A program made the position numbers and the translations under genes. Shown piece after piece: positions 19,271-28,611 of a DNA stretch of 28,611 bases. How positions within the stretch are numbered: the stretch's first letter is position 1; each line of letters opens with the position of its first letter. The DNA is from Reticulitermes lucifugus (taxonomy: Eukaryota; Arthropoda; Insecta; Blattodea; Rhinotermitidae), in contig JAKCWW010000601.1 in NCBI GenBank assembly GCA_026260175.1, forward strand, positions 41,666-70,276, given 5' to 3'. Below the pieces are notes generated by a model. The model was not told the origin of the DNA and searched no databases. It saw only the letters and a list, made by a program, of their open reading frames with translations.

Positions 19271-21052
19271 CGTGTATTTGTTTTGTCTTCAGTTCTTTCT
19301 AAGCAGACAGTTACTGGAACCACAAAATAAATTGAATCCAACGATTGGTTGACACAAAACCTCTCGCCGTACATACAGGTCAAAACAACACTAACCGCCT
19401 CGCCGGTGTCGCCAGTTGTTGCGAAAAGACAGCAGCAGATATGTTACGTCAGCTTGTAGTCATTTTACTTTGACTCATACTTAATTTAGCCTTTTTACCC
19501 TGTAAATTTTTTTGTGTAATGTAAATCCTTTGCGATTGCGCGAACTGAATAAGAATGAAATATTAATATTAATTTCAGCACTGTAATATGAGTTAGATAT
19601 TTTTCCCATCATGGTTATTTTTAAAGTCTTTACACTTCATTTATGGAAAAACTGTTATATATTTGTGCGCCTTGCGAGTACGTAAGTCACGACTCCATCT
19701 CAGCTCTCCTGAAGGTAATAAATTCATAAAGAATTCCCTTATAAATCACAGCTGAATACCCGCTGGAGTGTAGGAAATGTTTGAAGTCCCTACTGGGCCA
19801 CCACTACAGACATGTATTAAGGTACCTTACTTTGTAATATTCGCGACACTTATTGAATTATTTATGGAAGTGATATCTCCTTGGTTATTCATAAATTATT
19901 ACGTAAAAATAATCCGTAGTCATGAAGCAGACCACGCACAAAATTAACTGAGAGTTCACAGGAAGTTTGCTTTTCCAAGAGCTTTTATGAGGTAACACAT
20001 GAAACTTTTCTTAATCAATAACTGCTACAAAACGTTCCTTCCTTCCAGCATAAGAAGACTTCAAATTGAGTTCTTGCAGCCTCTGGCTCTGTAAGTTAGG
20101 ATGCTAGTACAGTCACAGGAGGAAGTACAGTCCACATCTGGCTGTGTTGAAAGTTTGCACCCTTACTGTAGTGTCATGTCAAAATACGCAGCGTGACTAA
20201 CCGATGCAATGTATTGAACTGTATGTATCGTGAGAATGACAAAGATAAACACAGCCTGAACGAAGTCTGTTACTCATTTAACTATACTAACTAAAGAGCC
20301 AATTTAATAGCCAGAGTTTTCTCAAAGTAAACGACATTAAAATAATACAGCTGTTCACCTCTTACGTTTCTTCTACTTAATTTTTCGTACTGCGTGTTTA
20401 GTACTATAAGCTTGAACACGCATCTATAATAAACGTCATAAGAAAAACACATGAAAGTAGTGCATTGCAATAAACTAAGTTATCATTACTCTACTTACTG
20501 TATTAAGTTCCATAAACGGATGTGACGTCACTTGTCTCTTTTTTTGTCATAGCGTGTGGTTTTGATGATAGTAAAACCAAATGATTCGTCTCATGTATCT
20601 GCATGATCGCCTTGTTATGAAAGAGCTGTCAATATATTAACCCAGAAAAAAAATGTATTTCGATAACATGTACGAAATAAGCTGATTTGACTGAATCGGT
20701 ACTATGATTTCGGAACACGACACTGAGAAAGTTATTACACGTACAATTCATTGTTTTCCCTATCTTTGTTTATGTGCAAGTGAATGCAAATATTGTAACT
20801 TATTACGAAACATGAAATAATGATGTTACATAAATTAATAAAGAATTTCTATTCGCACGTAAAGCAACATATTCTAACATTATGTTGGACAAAATTAGCG
20901 AGAACACTAAGGTGAAAATTCAAAAGTCAAATAAACGCAATTTTTTGTTCTAAATTCACCTACACTTAACACATAACTGTGACGTGATGCAGTTTTTTCT
21001 GCCACATTTGGAATCGGTATATCAAAATTAATTTAAAAATTCCTTGTACTTT
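19271..21052. other. No gene or repeat recognised
   Basis: About 1.8 kb of AT-rich DNA with almost no open frames above 60 codons. There is nothing I can identify. Confidence 0.55.
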
Positions 21053-21229
21053 ATGTTACCATAACCAGTTAGTCCTGTGTTCTGCATCATACCGATTATG
21101 TTACCATAACCAGTTAGTCCTGTGTTCTGCATCATACCGATTATGTTACCATAACCAGTTAGTCCTGTGTTCTGCATCATACCGATTATGTTACCATAAC
21201 AGTTTTTCCCACTTATGCATCATACCTTA
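21053..21229 (+). repeat. 45-base minisatellite, three identical units plus a partial
   Basis: Units start at 21053, 21098 and 21143 and are identical over 45 bases (opening ATGTTACCATAACCAGTTAG, ending CATCATACCGATT). A fourth, diverged unit begins at 21188 (ATGTTACCATAAC, then ATGCATCATACCTT). Perfect identity of the first three points to recent duplication or gene conversion. Confidence 0.97.
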
Positions 21230-21483
21230 TATGGACACCTACAACTACCAGACAGGACGGAAATAAAAGGGCACAAGTGCTGTTGCCCTCTGCTAGCTAG
21301 TTAATGACGCAGTCCTCATCCAGCTAAGCACACGAGACTTGCCTTAGGGATTATTCGGGGGCAAAAGCCTAAACATACCTTTGAAACTCCTAGCCATTCA
21401 TGGTATTAGCTTAATCGATGATCCAGTCACACCTTGCCGCATAACAGCTTGTTTTATTCACAGTTACTGCATTGTTGACGACG
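21230..21483. other. No gene or repeat recognised
   Basis: Sequence between the minisatellite and the CAT repeat. No feature was seen. Confidence 0.45.
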
Positions 21484-21506
21484 CATCATCATCATCATCA
21501 TCATCA
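21484..21506. repeat. (CAT)n microsatellite
   Basis: Seven full CAT units plus CA. It accounts for the serine run in the 102-codon frame at 21381-21689, which is otherwise featureless. Confidence 0.95.
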
Positions 21507-22601
21507 CGACTCCCACGCATGCGTTTGATTCTGGAAGGTTCGTTTCTTGTTGACACAAAACACACTATCACCAACTTTCCAACATTAAATAATAAATTTA
21601 CGAACATACTAACCTTGTTAAGTAAATATATTCAGTGCTCTCGTAATGACAAACCGGGGAACTTCGATAATTTCTCACTTGCTTTGTGACGTATTAAGCT
21701 TATTAACGAACATCTGATGTTAATTATATGGCACCCACGCTGCAACTAAATTCTCTGAAGACAACGGCACCTCTACAAAGCCGAAAATTTAACTAAATGA
21801 GGCAGGAACTTGAAAGCTAACTGTGATGCTTTAGTGAGGGAAATGACAAAATTTGAAGCTACAAACAAGCCACAGGTGATTGAAATGTTCCGTGTGCAAT
21901 TGCGTCGTAACGAAGGGGGAAGGATCTACATTGTCTCCAGGTAACGAAAGTGTTCTGTATGTTTTAAACCAAACTGTTACTTCTGCTGTTAGAAGTAATA
22001 ACAGCTGACGTAATAGTGAGAATAAAGCCTCAAGATGACTCGAGCTTACATTCGGCTACACAGTAATTCACGACATTTTAGAATATTACATTTGTCCTTA
22101 TGTCGGCTTACATAATCAAGCTTAGTGCCCAAAACTTAAATAGTAAGACACTAGAGACATATTTAGGCCTTGGTCTTCTCGTGGAGGTATAGCTCCAGCA
22201 TATTAAGTTTCGGCACCAGGTGCAGATGAGTGGTAAGTAGCAATAACCGGCCACTTGCCCCCTGCGGATACGCCGGTACGCACTAGCTACTCACGAAGGA
22301 TTTTGTGACATCTAGTTCGTAATAGTTCATTCATAGTAACAGTAGTACCAGCAGCAGAAGCGGCAGCAATAGCCAATGTTTTTAAGGCTTTGATGTGTAA
22401 TATTCCAAGATTTTGGTGTAACTGGACTTATGTGGTAGAAACCTTGTACGAGATAAAAATAGATCGATAAAGACACAATCAAGAATTAAAGTTGTAAGAT
22501 AAAAAGCTGGCAGTAAAGTTGTTTGCGGTGTGTGTTTAAGTGTGATATCAGGCTTCTAAATTTGTGGTTGCAGCTTTTGTGATTCAAGGACATGAACTTG
22601 T
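21507..22601. other. No gene or repeat recognised
   Basis: AT-rich DNA. A GC-richer patch at 22190-22300 has no recognisable structure. Confidence 0.45.
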
Positions 22602-22895
22602 AAACAGGACCGCCGAGAGCGGTTTCGGGCCCCGGTGAAAATAATTTTTTGCCCCCCCAGCAAGGGCGGGCCGGCTAGAAATCTTTACACTAAATCGGAA
22701 AGACTGACTCTCAGTCGCAAAGTGACTTGGGCTTGGTCTGTAAGGGTTAATTTGTAAATCGACATATAATGATACTACCGAGAAATACAAAAACATATGC
22801 AACTTTGCCGGTCCCGGGCCCCCTTCTGAACCGCCGCGCCCCGGTAATTTGTACCGGCTTCCCTTCCCCCGTCTCGTCGGCACTGACTGTAAATT
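22602..22895 (-). mobile_element. Dispersed GC-ended repeat, copy B
   Basis: Inverted partner of 17010-17316. Read on the minus strand it contains AGTGCCGACGAGACGGGGGA, the nearly identical core (TTAACCCTTACAGACCAAGC to TTTAGTGTAAAGATT), and the end CCGCTCTCGGCGGTCCTG. Relative to copy A it has about 20 extra bases in the G/C-rich left part (around GGCGCGGCGGTTC). The frames across it on the minus strand (99 and 66 codons) are produced by the repeat. Confidence 0.8.
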
Positions 22896-23184
22896 GCCTC
22901 GTCAATGAATAATCTCGGTAATTAAGTGATGCTGTAAAATCTGTCACGCAAAGTAAAAGCTAAACTGAGGTAAGGTGCCATCTGCTCACTGCTGTGATCG
23001 AAAACAAATCAATCTCAATACACACTGTGTTGTTACACCTTGTTTTTGTGTCGTGTTTTGTGTTCAGTGCAACACGTGAGGCCTCCCAGCATATGTTGTT
23101 CAACCACAGGCATGTTGCGCCACAGCAATAACAGTAATACTGATGTCTGCGGCGCAGCGCGCATTAAAATAAGAATATGTTGAC
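22896..23184. other. No gene or repeat recognised
   Basis: No open frame or repeat was identified. Confidence 0.45.
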
Positions 23185-23458
23185 TGTGGGCTGTTTGAGA
23201 AAAGGGTGCCGAGAAGAATTGTTGGATCTGATGTGCAGGACGTGCTTCAGGTTGAAAAAATTACATATAATACCTTAAGTCTTCACCTTACATAGCTGGA
23301 TGATCAGATCAAGGAGGATGATGTGGTGAGGACATGTGGCACGCTGTGAAGTTCAAATATCCGTATAAACACATGGTCTGAAAGCCTGAAGGTATTAGAC
23401 ACCTATAGGAAACACTGGGCGTGTATGGGAGAATAATATTAAAGTAGAAGATAAAAGT
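23185..23458 (+). pseudogene. Non-LTR retrotransposon C-terminal tail, broken copy B
   Basis: LFEKRVPRRIVG (about 23190-23225) matches the VFENKVLRKIFG box of a familiar insect LINE tail. SSPYIAG corresponds to YSSPNIV. SRRMMW, a stop, then GHVARCEV (about 23313-23354) corresponds to SRRMRWAGHVARMG. GLKA, a stop, and later GRVWENNIKVED (about 23418-23453) correspond to GKPEG and RRRWEDNIKMDL. Internal stops and at least one frame change show decay. Only the region after the reverse transcriptase is present. It is more complete than copy A at 5466-5735 and belongs to the same or a closely related family. Confidence 0.82.
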
Positions 23459-23460
23459 CG

Positions 23461-23522
23461 TCTGGAATGTTACGCCGTGTCGACTGGTCAATGTTTATCA
23501 ACCGGCATGGCGTAACAATCAC
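23461..23522. repeat. Short inverted repeat carrying the terminal motif
   Basis: GGAATGTTACGCCGTG near the left (about 23464-23479) and CATGGCGTAACAATC on the right (about 23506-23520) are inverted mates with one or two differences, separated by about 26 bases. The left arm, TCTGGAATGTTACGCCGTGT followed by CGACTGGT, is the terminal motif of the fold-back family at 13.5 kb. It abuts the LINE tail fragment. Confidence 0.6.
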
Positions 23523-23969
23523 CATTCGATACGTCGTCACGTCCAAGATGGCCTGCGTCTTCAACAACAGCTCCGTGAGAACTTGCGTAACTCGATATTA
23601 AAGTTTACTTTCAAAGAAATGACAAATAACTCAGTATCAAAAATGATTTTAAAATAAATGGCGTCATTTTCTAAATTCGCGTGTGTTTCTAAGAGAATAA
23701 CGACAAATTATTTTGTAAATTTTCGACTTTACTAATATTTAAAATTCCAGAAATAATACAGTCAGGTTGGCTGTGAAACTTTAAAAGCTACAGGCGTTTC
23801 GAGAACTTTAATTTCTGTAAAAGAGATAATGTTTCTGCAATAAATTTTTCCGGCGATGTGTGTGAATTTCATGGCCCTCTATGTCATACAGTGCAGTGTC
23901 GATAGTTGGGTGTCTGGTGACACTATCTGCAGGTAAGTGGTGGCGGCATAATTATGTTTTGTCCCGACA
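23523..23969. other. No gene or repeat recognised
   Basis: AT-rich sequence with nothing identifiable. Confidence 0.45.
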
Positions 23970-24105
23970 TTTTTTTTTGGAGGGACTTAATTAAACTGCG
24001 ATAAACTTCACTGAGGATGCCCGATCTTTCGACCGAGATTCGAACGGGGCACCGTCCGAATACAGGTCTCGATCGTTGCCTGTTCACGAACTGTCTCGGT
24101 CGGAA
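23970..24105 (-). mobile_element. tRNA-derived SINE
   Basis: The minus strand reads CCGAGACAGTTCGTGAACAG, GAGACCTGTATTCGGACGGT, then CCCCGTTCGAATCTCGGTC (B box GTTCGAATCTC). About 60 bases of body follow and then an A-rich end (CCCTCCAAAAAAAAATG). The head resembles the tRNA-like start of insect SINEs. The 7-base pair GACCGAG/CTCGGTC at 24031-24037 and 24095-24101 mimics an acceptor stem, but it uses bases that the T arm would need, so this is not a working tRNA. Confidence 0.55.
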
Positions 24106-25323
24106 TTGTACCTGTCAGTTATGTGCATGTACCTGTTTACATGATAACAAACATATAGCTGCAGTCTGACGATAAGGTGCAGTAGCCTACCCAGTGTTTG
24201 CTAATTGGCGTGTGCTTTGCTGTGATATGTAACACTAGAGAACAAAGAAGGGGGGTGTTTAAGAACATACTACTGATGGGGATGTTTGTACACGAGTGGG
24301 AGGATGTGTGGGCGTGATAAACAAAATTGCTTCATAATTTTTACCAATGCCCTTCACCAGTTACTATGCAAGTAATCAAATCAAGGACGGGCTATGCTAA
24401 TAGCACGCGTGGGATGGATGAGAACTTTGGTAGGAACATCTGAATGGAGTAGACCACTTAGTATAATTATGCGTAGGAGCGAGAATGATATTAAAAGTGA
24501 TATTAAAGCAATACGATGGGAAGAATCGGACTCTTTTAAAGTCGGTAATGGGCCCTGGGTGACATAAACGGCGGGGAATTATCTGAACAGCTGAGCGACT
24601 ACTGACTTCACAAGAAGAACTCTGCGTCGTTAGATAGATAACTAGTTAGTTAACTTCATAAACCATTTGCTTTTAGATAGAAAATGTCTGCATGTTGCTC
24701 ATAGAGTGTATTTGTGCTCCCTAGTACTCTCTGAACAAACGGCTGCGCCGTATGCGGGTTTACCGACTGGTCTTTGCAGTGGAGGCGCAAAATGCTTTTC
24801 TGTTATGCAGAAACTGGATGTGCGTGTATTATGGGGAACAAATTATTGCCTAAAATGAAGATCACTTAATCTGGGGTGAGACGTCACATTCCAGGTAACG
24901 GTTTCTTCATAGCCACCAGTAATGAGAACCTCATCTCTTGTGCTACAAACTATATGCCATTTTAAACATTTAGGCGGCCTGCATGATCTCAATGTACATT
25001 GAAAATAAATGTTCTGTATTCAGTGCAAAGTGACCGACGGAGTACGTATCATATGAGACTGACGTTTGTGCCGGTGCTGACGATGAAATCTGCTGTCTTC
25101 TGAGATGTGATGCCTTATAGTGTGATAGAAATCCACAGAGTTTGCGGAGAAAACGTGCTAACGCGACATTCAATAGAGAAGGGTAACCTTATTCCTGTGT
25201 ACATCAGATGTTTCTTGCATTTTTCTGGATAGTTAATGAACTTGTTCCGCTGAATGTTGCTAGAATATTCATTACTTCCTTTCAAAAATACTTTATTGTC
25301 TTTTGAATTACTAGCAGAATTGT
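24106..25323. other. No gene or repeat recognised
   Basis: About 1.2 kb of unique-looking DNA. The 24667-24858 plus and 24970-25173 minus frames show no motif. Confidence 0.5.
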
Positions 25324-25341
25324 AATTTATGGCAGATTCCA

Positions 25342-25597
25342 GTGCCCGTGCGGTCTTAAGACGTGCGTCTGCAGCCGCTTAATTGCTGGGATCGCCGGTT
25401 CGAATCCCGCTGAGGGCATAGATGTTTGTCTCTAGTGTTTGTTATGTGCTATATAGGTAGCGACCTCTGCGGTGAGCTAATCACTCTTTCAGAGGAGTCC
25501 TACCGGCATATGTGTCTAATTGTGCGTTATAAAAAAACCTTAACATTGAGGCGGCCTAGGCCCTCTTTGGGCTGTTGCGCCACAAGAAAAAAAATTA
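25342..25597 (+). mobile_element. tRNA-derived SINE, near complete, with target-site duplication
   Basis: The tRNA-like head starts GTGCCCGTGCGGTCTTAAGA and has a perfect B box in GCCGGTTCGAATCCCGCTG (about 25394-25412). The body continues AGAGGAGTCCTACCGGCATA, GAGGCGGCCTAGGCCCTC and GGGCTGTTGCGCCAC, and ends in an A-rich tail. The flanks AATTTATGGCAGATTCCA (25324-25341) and AATTTGTGGACAGTTCCA (25598-25615) are alike apart from one substitution and two one-base shifts, consistent with a duplicated target. It is the same family as bases 1-125. Confidence 0.88.
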
Positions 25598-25615
25598 AAT
25601 TTGTGGACAGTTCCA

Positions 25616-26118
25616 TAATTTTTTCATATACCTTTTGCGCGTTTACTCCACAGCTGGAACAAAACCAGTGCCCAAATGCCCATTCAGATTCCCCATATCG
25701 TTTATAACGTCGGGCGCGTTTTTCTTCAGTTTAAGCAGTTCCGAATTCCTTAAAACAGGTATGTGAGACTGTTGGTGGACGAAGTGTCACTAGAACAAGT
25801 GCCTCTCCGAGTACTTCAGTTCATGCCGTCAGTGTCCGTCGACCAATGTTTCTTGTTCCCACTGAATACATCTACCACCGTCGCTCTACAATTTTAACAG
25901 CTGATAGCTCTGCTTAGCCTGCTGGACCCAGAAGATGGACGCACTGTGGATCCTTCTGAACCTCAGGAACTATTCATTTAGCGACACAACACAACACCCC
26001 ACAAGACCTGAATCATGAACTAATGGCCTCGATAAATAAAAGACTTACTTCGCTCTTAAAATTGGCTAATCCATAAACGGCAGTCATCGTTCAGGCTTGG
26101 CCCGAACACGGTTGTTTC
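25616..26118. other. No gene or repeat recognised
   Basis: No open frame over 60 codons with a motif and no repeat match. Confidence 0.45.
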
Positions 26119-26126
26119 GCTTTAAC

Positions 26127-26582
26127 GCGTGGGTCTCCAACCCGCAGCCCGCCAGATTGCATTCTGCGGCCCGCTGCCACATTTGTAAGTTATGTATGTA
26201 CTCTATACATTACACAATTGTGTGTGCGGTTAGGTGTACCATTTGTTTTTATTTTCTCACGTGCGGCCCGCGAACCAGCCAACAATAATGGTGTGGCCCT
26301 TTGCCATAAAAACTTTGGACGCCCTTTTTTGTGGAGAAGAGCCCCGCAGCAGACGCTATGGACGCACCGCAGCCTTGAGGCTTATTGTGCAACCCTGTGA
26401 TGAAGATGATTAGTGTTTTTTTTTTGTTTTTCCGAGTAATGGTGCACCGGTGGAGTGAAATTGACAGGGGGAAACCTGTCCCAGTGCCACCATATGGACT
26501 GAGCCGGGATCGAACCCGGGACTCCGCGGTGAGAGGCCGGCGACTAACCGCCTGAGCCATGGCACGGCCGTGGACGGCCCTT
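26127..26582 (+). mobile_element. hAT-like MITE, split by a nested SINE
   Basis: The left end CGTGGGTCTCCAACCCGCAG and the right end AAAACTTTGGACGCCCTT (26309-26326) match the CAGGGGTCTCCAA... and TTTGGACACCCCTG ends of hAT-type non-autonomous elements. Internal GCGGCCCGC blocks (around 26166 and 26262) and GTGTGGCCCTTTGCC are typical of that group. An identical 8-base flank GCTTTAAC is found at 26119-26126 and 26583-26590, the size of a hAT target duplication. The right end is present twice (26314-26326 and 26570-26582) because a SINE inserted there. There is no transposase. Confidence 0.75.
26327..26569 (-). mobile_element. tRNA-derived SINE nested in the hAT-like MITE
   Basis: On the minus strand the head reads CCGTGCCATGGCTCAGGCGG (A box TGGCTCAGGCGG) and CCCGGGTTCGATCCCGGC (B box). 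The T-stem pairing CCGGG/CCCGG is intact. The body carries ACAGGTTTCCCCCTGTCAAT and an internal A-rich run (26416-26434 on the plus strand), and ends TCTTCTCCACAAAA. Near-identical 13-base flanks (TTTGGACGCCCTT and GTGGACGGCCCTT) are the target duplication, lying in the MITE's right end. The acceptor stem does not pair, so it is not a functional tRNA. Confidence 0.88.
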
Positions 26583-26590
26583 GCTTTAAC

Positions 26591-28423
26591 CTTTACAAAT
26601 TTTAGTGACCAGAGATTCGATGAACGTTGCTCGAGCTCGGATTAACGTTGTTTTCGCTGCAGCTGGCGGAATCCTCAACGGCCAGGCTCTTGGTTATTTT
26701 AATTAATTCTTGTGAGAAACAGTGCTCCATTCACGCTGTTTCGCTCTACGTTGCTATTTTCAAGAAAGCAGTCTCAAAGTTAAACCAGGACTTCTGTTGA
26801 ATACTAATTTTTATCGCCGAGGATTCTATGAAATTCGTATTGGCTCCTGATTGTATATTCATGGATCACAACCGAAATAATGTCAGTCTGAACTTTATTC
26901 TTTTTATACAGTGGAGCCAACTGCTCTTTATACCCTGTTGTTTTATACATTCTTATACAAAAGTGTTTAAATGGCAGTTAACATGTTAATATCAATGTGT
27001 TCTCCACTAGCTGGGGAGCACAACATGCTCCCTCAATTTCCAGACTTTGATACTCTTGCGTTCCTCTGAGATATCTTGTAACAAATTTTCTTTTCTGCGC
27101 GTTTGGGACTAGACCTCAGGCCAGTGATAGCCTCTACGCCGCCCTCAAAATGAACACTATAATCCATTTTAATAAAGCTTGTTATGTAAGGCATTTTCGG
27201 TTTCAAATAGAGTTCTTCTCTAGTATCTGTCAAACGCTATGTCACACATCGTTGCTATATATAACACGCACTGTGCTTGAATTTGTTTCTGCAAGGATAC
27301 GCATTATTATGTAATAAAATAAGTTTCGTGTTTTTAGTTTCCTTTGTCAAGGGCGTTTGACTGGTTAATCGTAAGCTTATAAAACACGTGAATGAAATAT
27401 GTAACGGATAGTAACTTAGAGTTTTATGTATTCTGTACGCCTTGCAACTTATCTTTCATTTTTCAGTAATTTAATTATCTTCAATTTGCGACTTGATCTA
27501 GAACATAGGATCTCTTTACTTACCTTCGCTTTATTTCTAATGAGTACCGCTTCATTTTTCTGTCTTCCTAATTCCAATATGGGTCCTCCTTATACAGCTG
27601 CACCTCTTAGGTCATTTGCAAGAGTGTTTCCTTCTTCCAACCCTACATTTTTAAGAAGAATCTATAGATGAAAGAAAGTAGAGAGAATAAATTTACACAT
27701 AATTTAATTAAATCGATGTGAGTGGCGGACGGAGGAGACAGTCACATTGCTGTCCGAAATACGAGTTTGAACTGGGACTGCTGACAGCAATGTTTCATTG
27801 TGGCCAGAAATATACAATGTCGTATATGTACGTTTACCTGATGTATGCAGTACAGAAATGACTGTATTTAGGTACCACTCACATGCAAAGAAGTTACCAT
27901 CCACCCAGTTTACTAGCTCAAATGAAAATTTGACTTTTGAAAACTGAAGGTTGTAACATCCGCATATACGATAATAAAAGAAACGGCCAAAACATGGAAC
28001 CTTAGGATCCTCGGATCCGATTAATATTTAAAGCTCATGTCTTATTTATGACAGTTTTTGTGCCAGCGCCGAGGTTGCTACGTGTTTCCATTGCGAACTT
28101 CGAGCAAAACCCGAGAATTACAAATACACACACCTGTGTAGCTTCGTCTGGAAATCTGCTTATACAAAAATACAAGTTGCATTCCACAGTGCACAAAGTT
28201 TTTTACAACTCGATGGTTTTCTCCCTGGTTAGACAAATGTTACCGATATGAAACCTTTGTAAACCGGAATTTGAAACATTTACATGAATAATTGAAGATT
28301 ACATCAGTCCATCCGAGACCCGTTTACATTGTATTACCACTAACAGTAATTATCCGTTGAGATATATCCTATCATATTTGCACTTTTTTTTTGTTCTCCT
28401 GGTACAGCATCATGTGCTGGGAA
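26591..28423. other. No gene or repeat recognised
   Basis: About 1.8 kb of AT-rich DNA. The 27426-27671 plus frame (81 codons) and its complement have no identifiable domain. The minus-strand reading has a somewhat coding-like look with several stops, so a decayed mobile-element piece is possible but cannot be shown. Confidence 0.45.
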
Positions 28424-28611
28424 ACAAGTCTACACACGTAGATGTAGGGGCAGTCCGATAGGCAGACACAAGTCTACACACGTAGATGTAGGGGCAGTCC
28501 GATAGGCAGACACAAGTCTACACACGTAGTTGTAGGGGCGGTCCGATAGGCAGACACAAGTCTACACACGCAGATGGATGGACAGTCCGATAGGCAGACA
28601 CAAGTCTACAC
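28424..28611 (+). repeat. 44-base minisatellite, runs off the window
   Basis: Units begin at 28424, 28468, 28512, 28556 and 28600 (cut by the window end), all exactly 44 bases apart. The unit opens ACAAGTCTACACACGTAGAT and closes CAGTCCGATAGGCAGAC. The first two are identical, the third has two changes (TAGTTG, GGCGG) and the fourth differs around CGCAGATGGATGGA. CTACA and TGTAG within the unit can pair. Confidence 0.97.

Noticed and set aside
20540..20575. GGTTTTGATGATAGTAAAACC hairpin as a terminator or small RNA
   Set aside because: A short imperfect stem in AT-rich DNA is expected by chance and has no adjoining gene.
21053..21229. A CRISPR-like array of regular repeats
   Set aside because: Units are contiguous and identical with no unique spacers; it is a minisatellite in a eukaryotic genome. 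The same applies to 15657-16217 and 28424-28611.
24031..24101. A possible tRNA gene on the minus strand (71 bases, 7-base outer pairing)
   Set aside because: The outer pairing competes with the T arm, the T stem does not form, and an A-rich SINE body follows; it is tRNA-derived, not a tRNA.
26495..26569. A tRNA gene on the minus strand with good A and B boxes
   Set aside because: The acceptor stem does not pair and the SINE body and A-rich run continue downstream.
1..28611. A bacterial operon or defence system hidden in the window
   Set aside because: There are no long frames or ribosome-binding sites, while SINEs, MITEs, LINE tails and minisatellites mark it as animal DNA.

Overview
The window looks like non-coding DNA from a large, repeat-rich insect genome. 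The best guess is a polyneopteran (cockroach, termite or stick-insect type), because the tRNA-derived SINE bodies, the retrotransposon tail and the mariner fragment all resemble families I know from such genomes. No open frame exceeds 133 codons, none shows a convincing host exon, and there is no sign of bacterial gene organisation. A 220-base run of N marks an assembly gap inside a tandem array. The species cannot be named from the sequence alone.

Layout. Bases 1-125 are the 3' part of a SINE. Bases 126-5465 are mostly featureless AT-rich DNA with a dispersed motif near 2.7 kb, a weak repeat near 3.7 kb and simple repeats. A broken non-LTR retrotransposon tail lies at 5.5-5.7 kb and a decayed 48-base tandem array at 6.7-7.0 kb. 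From 9.8 to 11.7 kb there is a nest of dead elements: a mariner transposase 3' half, a possible LINE zinc-knuckle fragment and two minus-strand SINEs. At 13.3-13.8 kb a long fold-back element sits between two inverted copies of another hairpin motif. A SINE with target-site duplications (15.3-15.6 kb) precedes a 53-base minisatellite (15.7-16.2 kb). Two inverted copies of one GC-rich dispersed repeat lie at 17.0-17.3 and 22.6-22.9 kb. Between them are a SINE piece, a probable terminal-inverted-repeat element (18.3-19.1 kb) and a 45-base minisatellite (21.1 kb). A second copy of the retrotransposon tail is at 23.2-23.5 kb, followed by SINEs at 24.0 and 25.3-25.6 kb. At 26.1-26.6 kb a hAT-like MITE carries a SINE nested in its 3' end. 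The window ends in a 44-base minisatellite that runs off the edge.

No set of genes works together here. The content records several mobile-element families and tandem expansions. The more interesting points are the readable nested insertion, a short terminal motif recurring six or seven times in both orientations, a 3' tail shared by two different SINE families, and three young tandem arrays. I did not find a new biological system.
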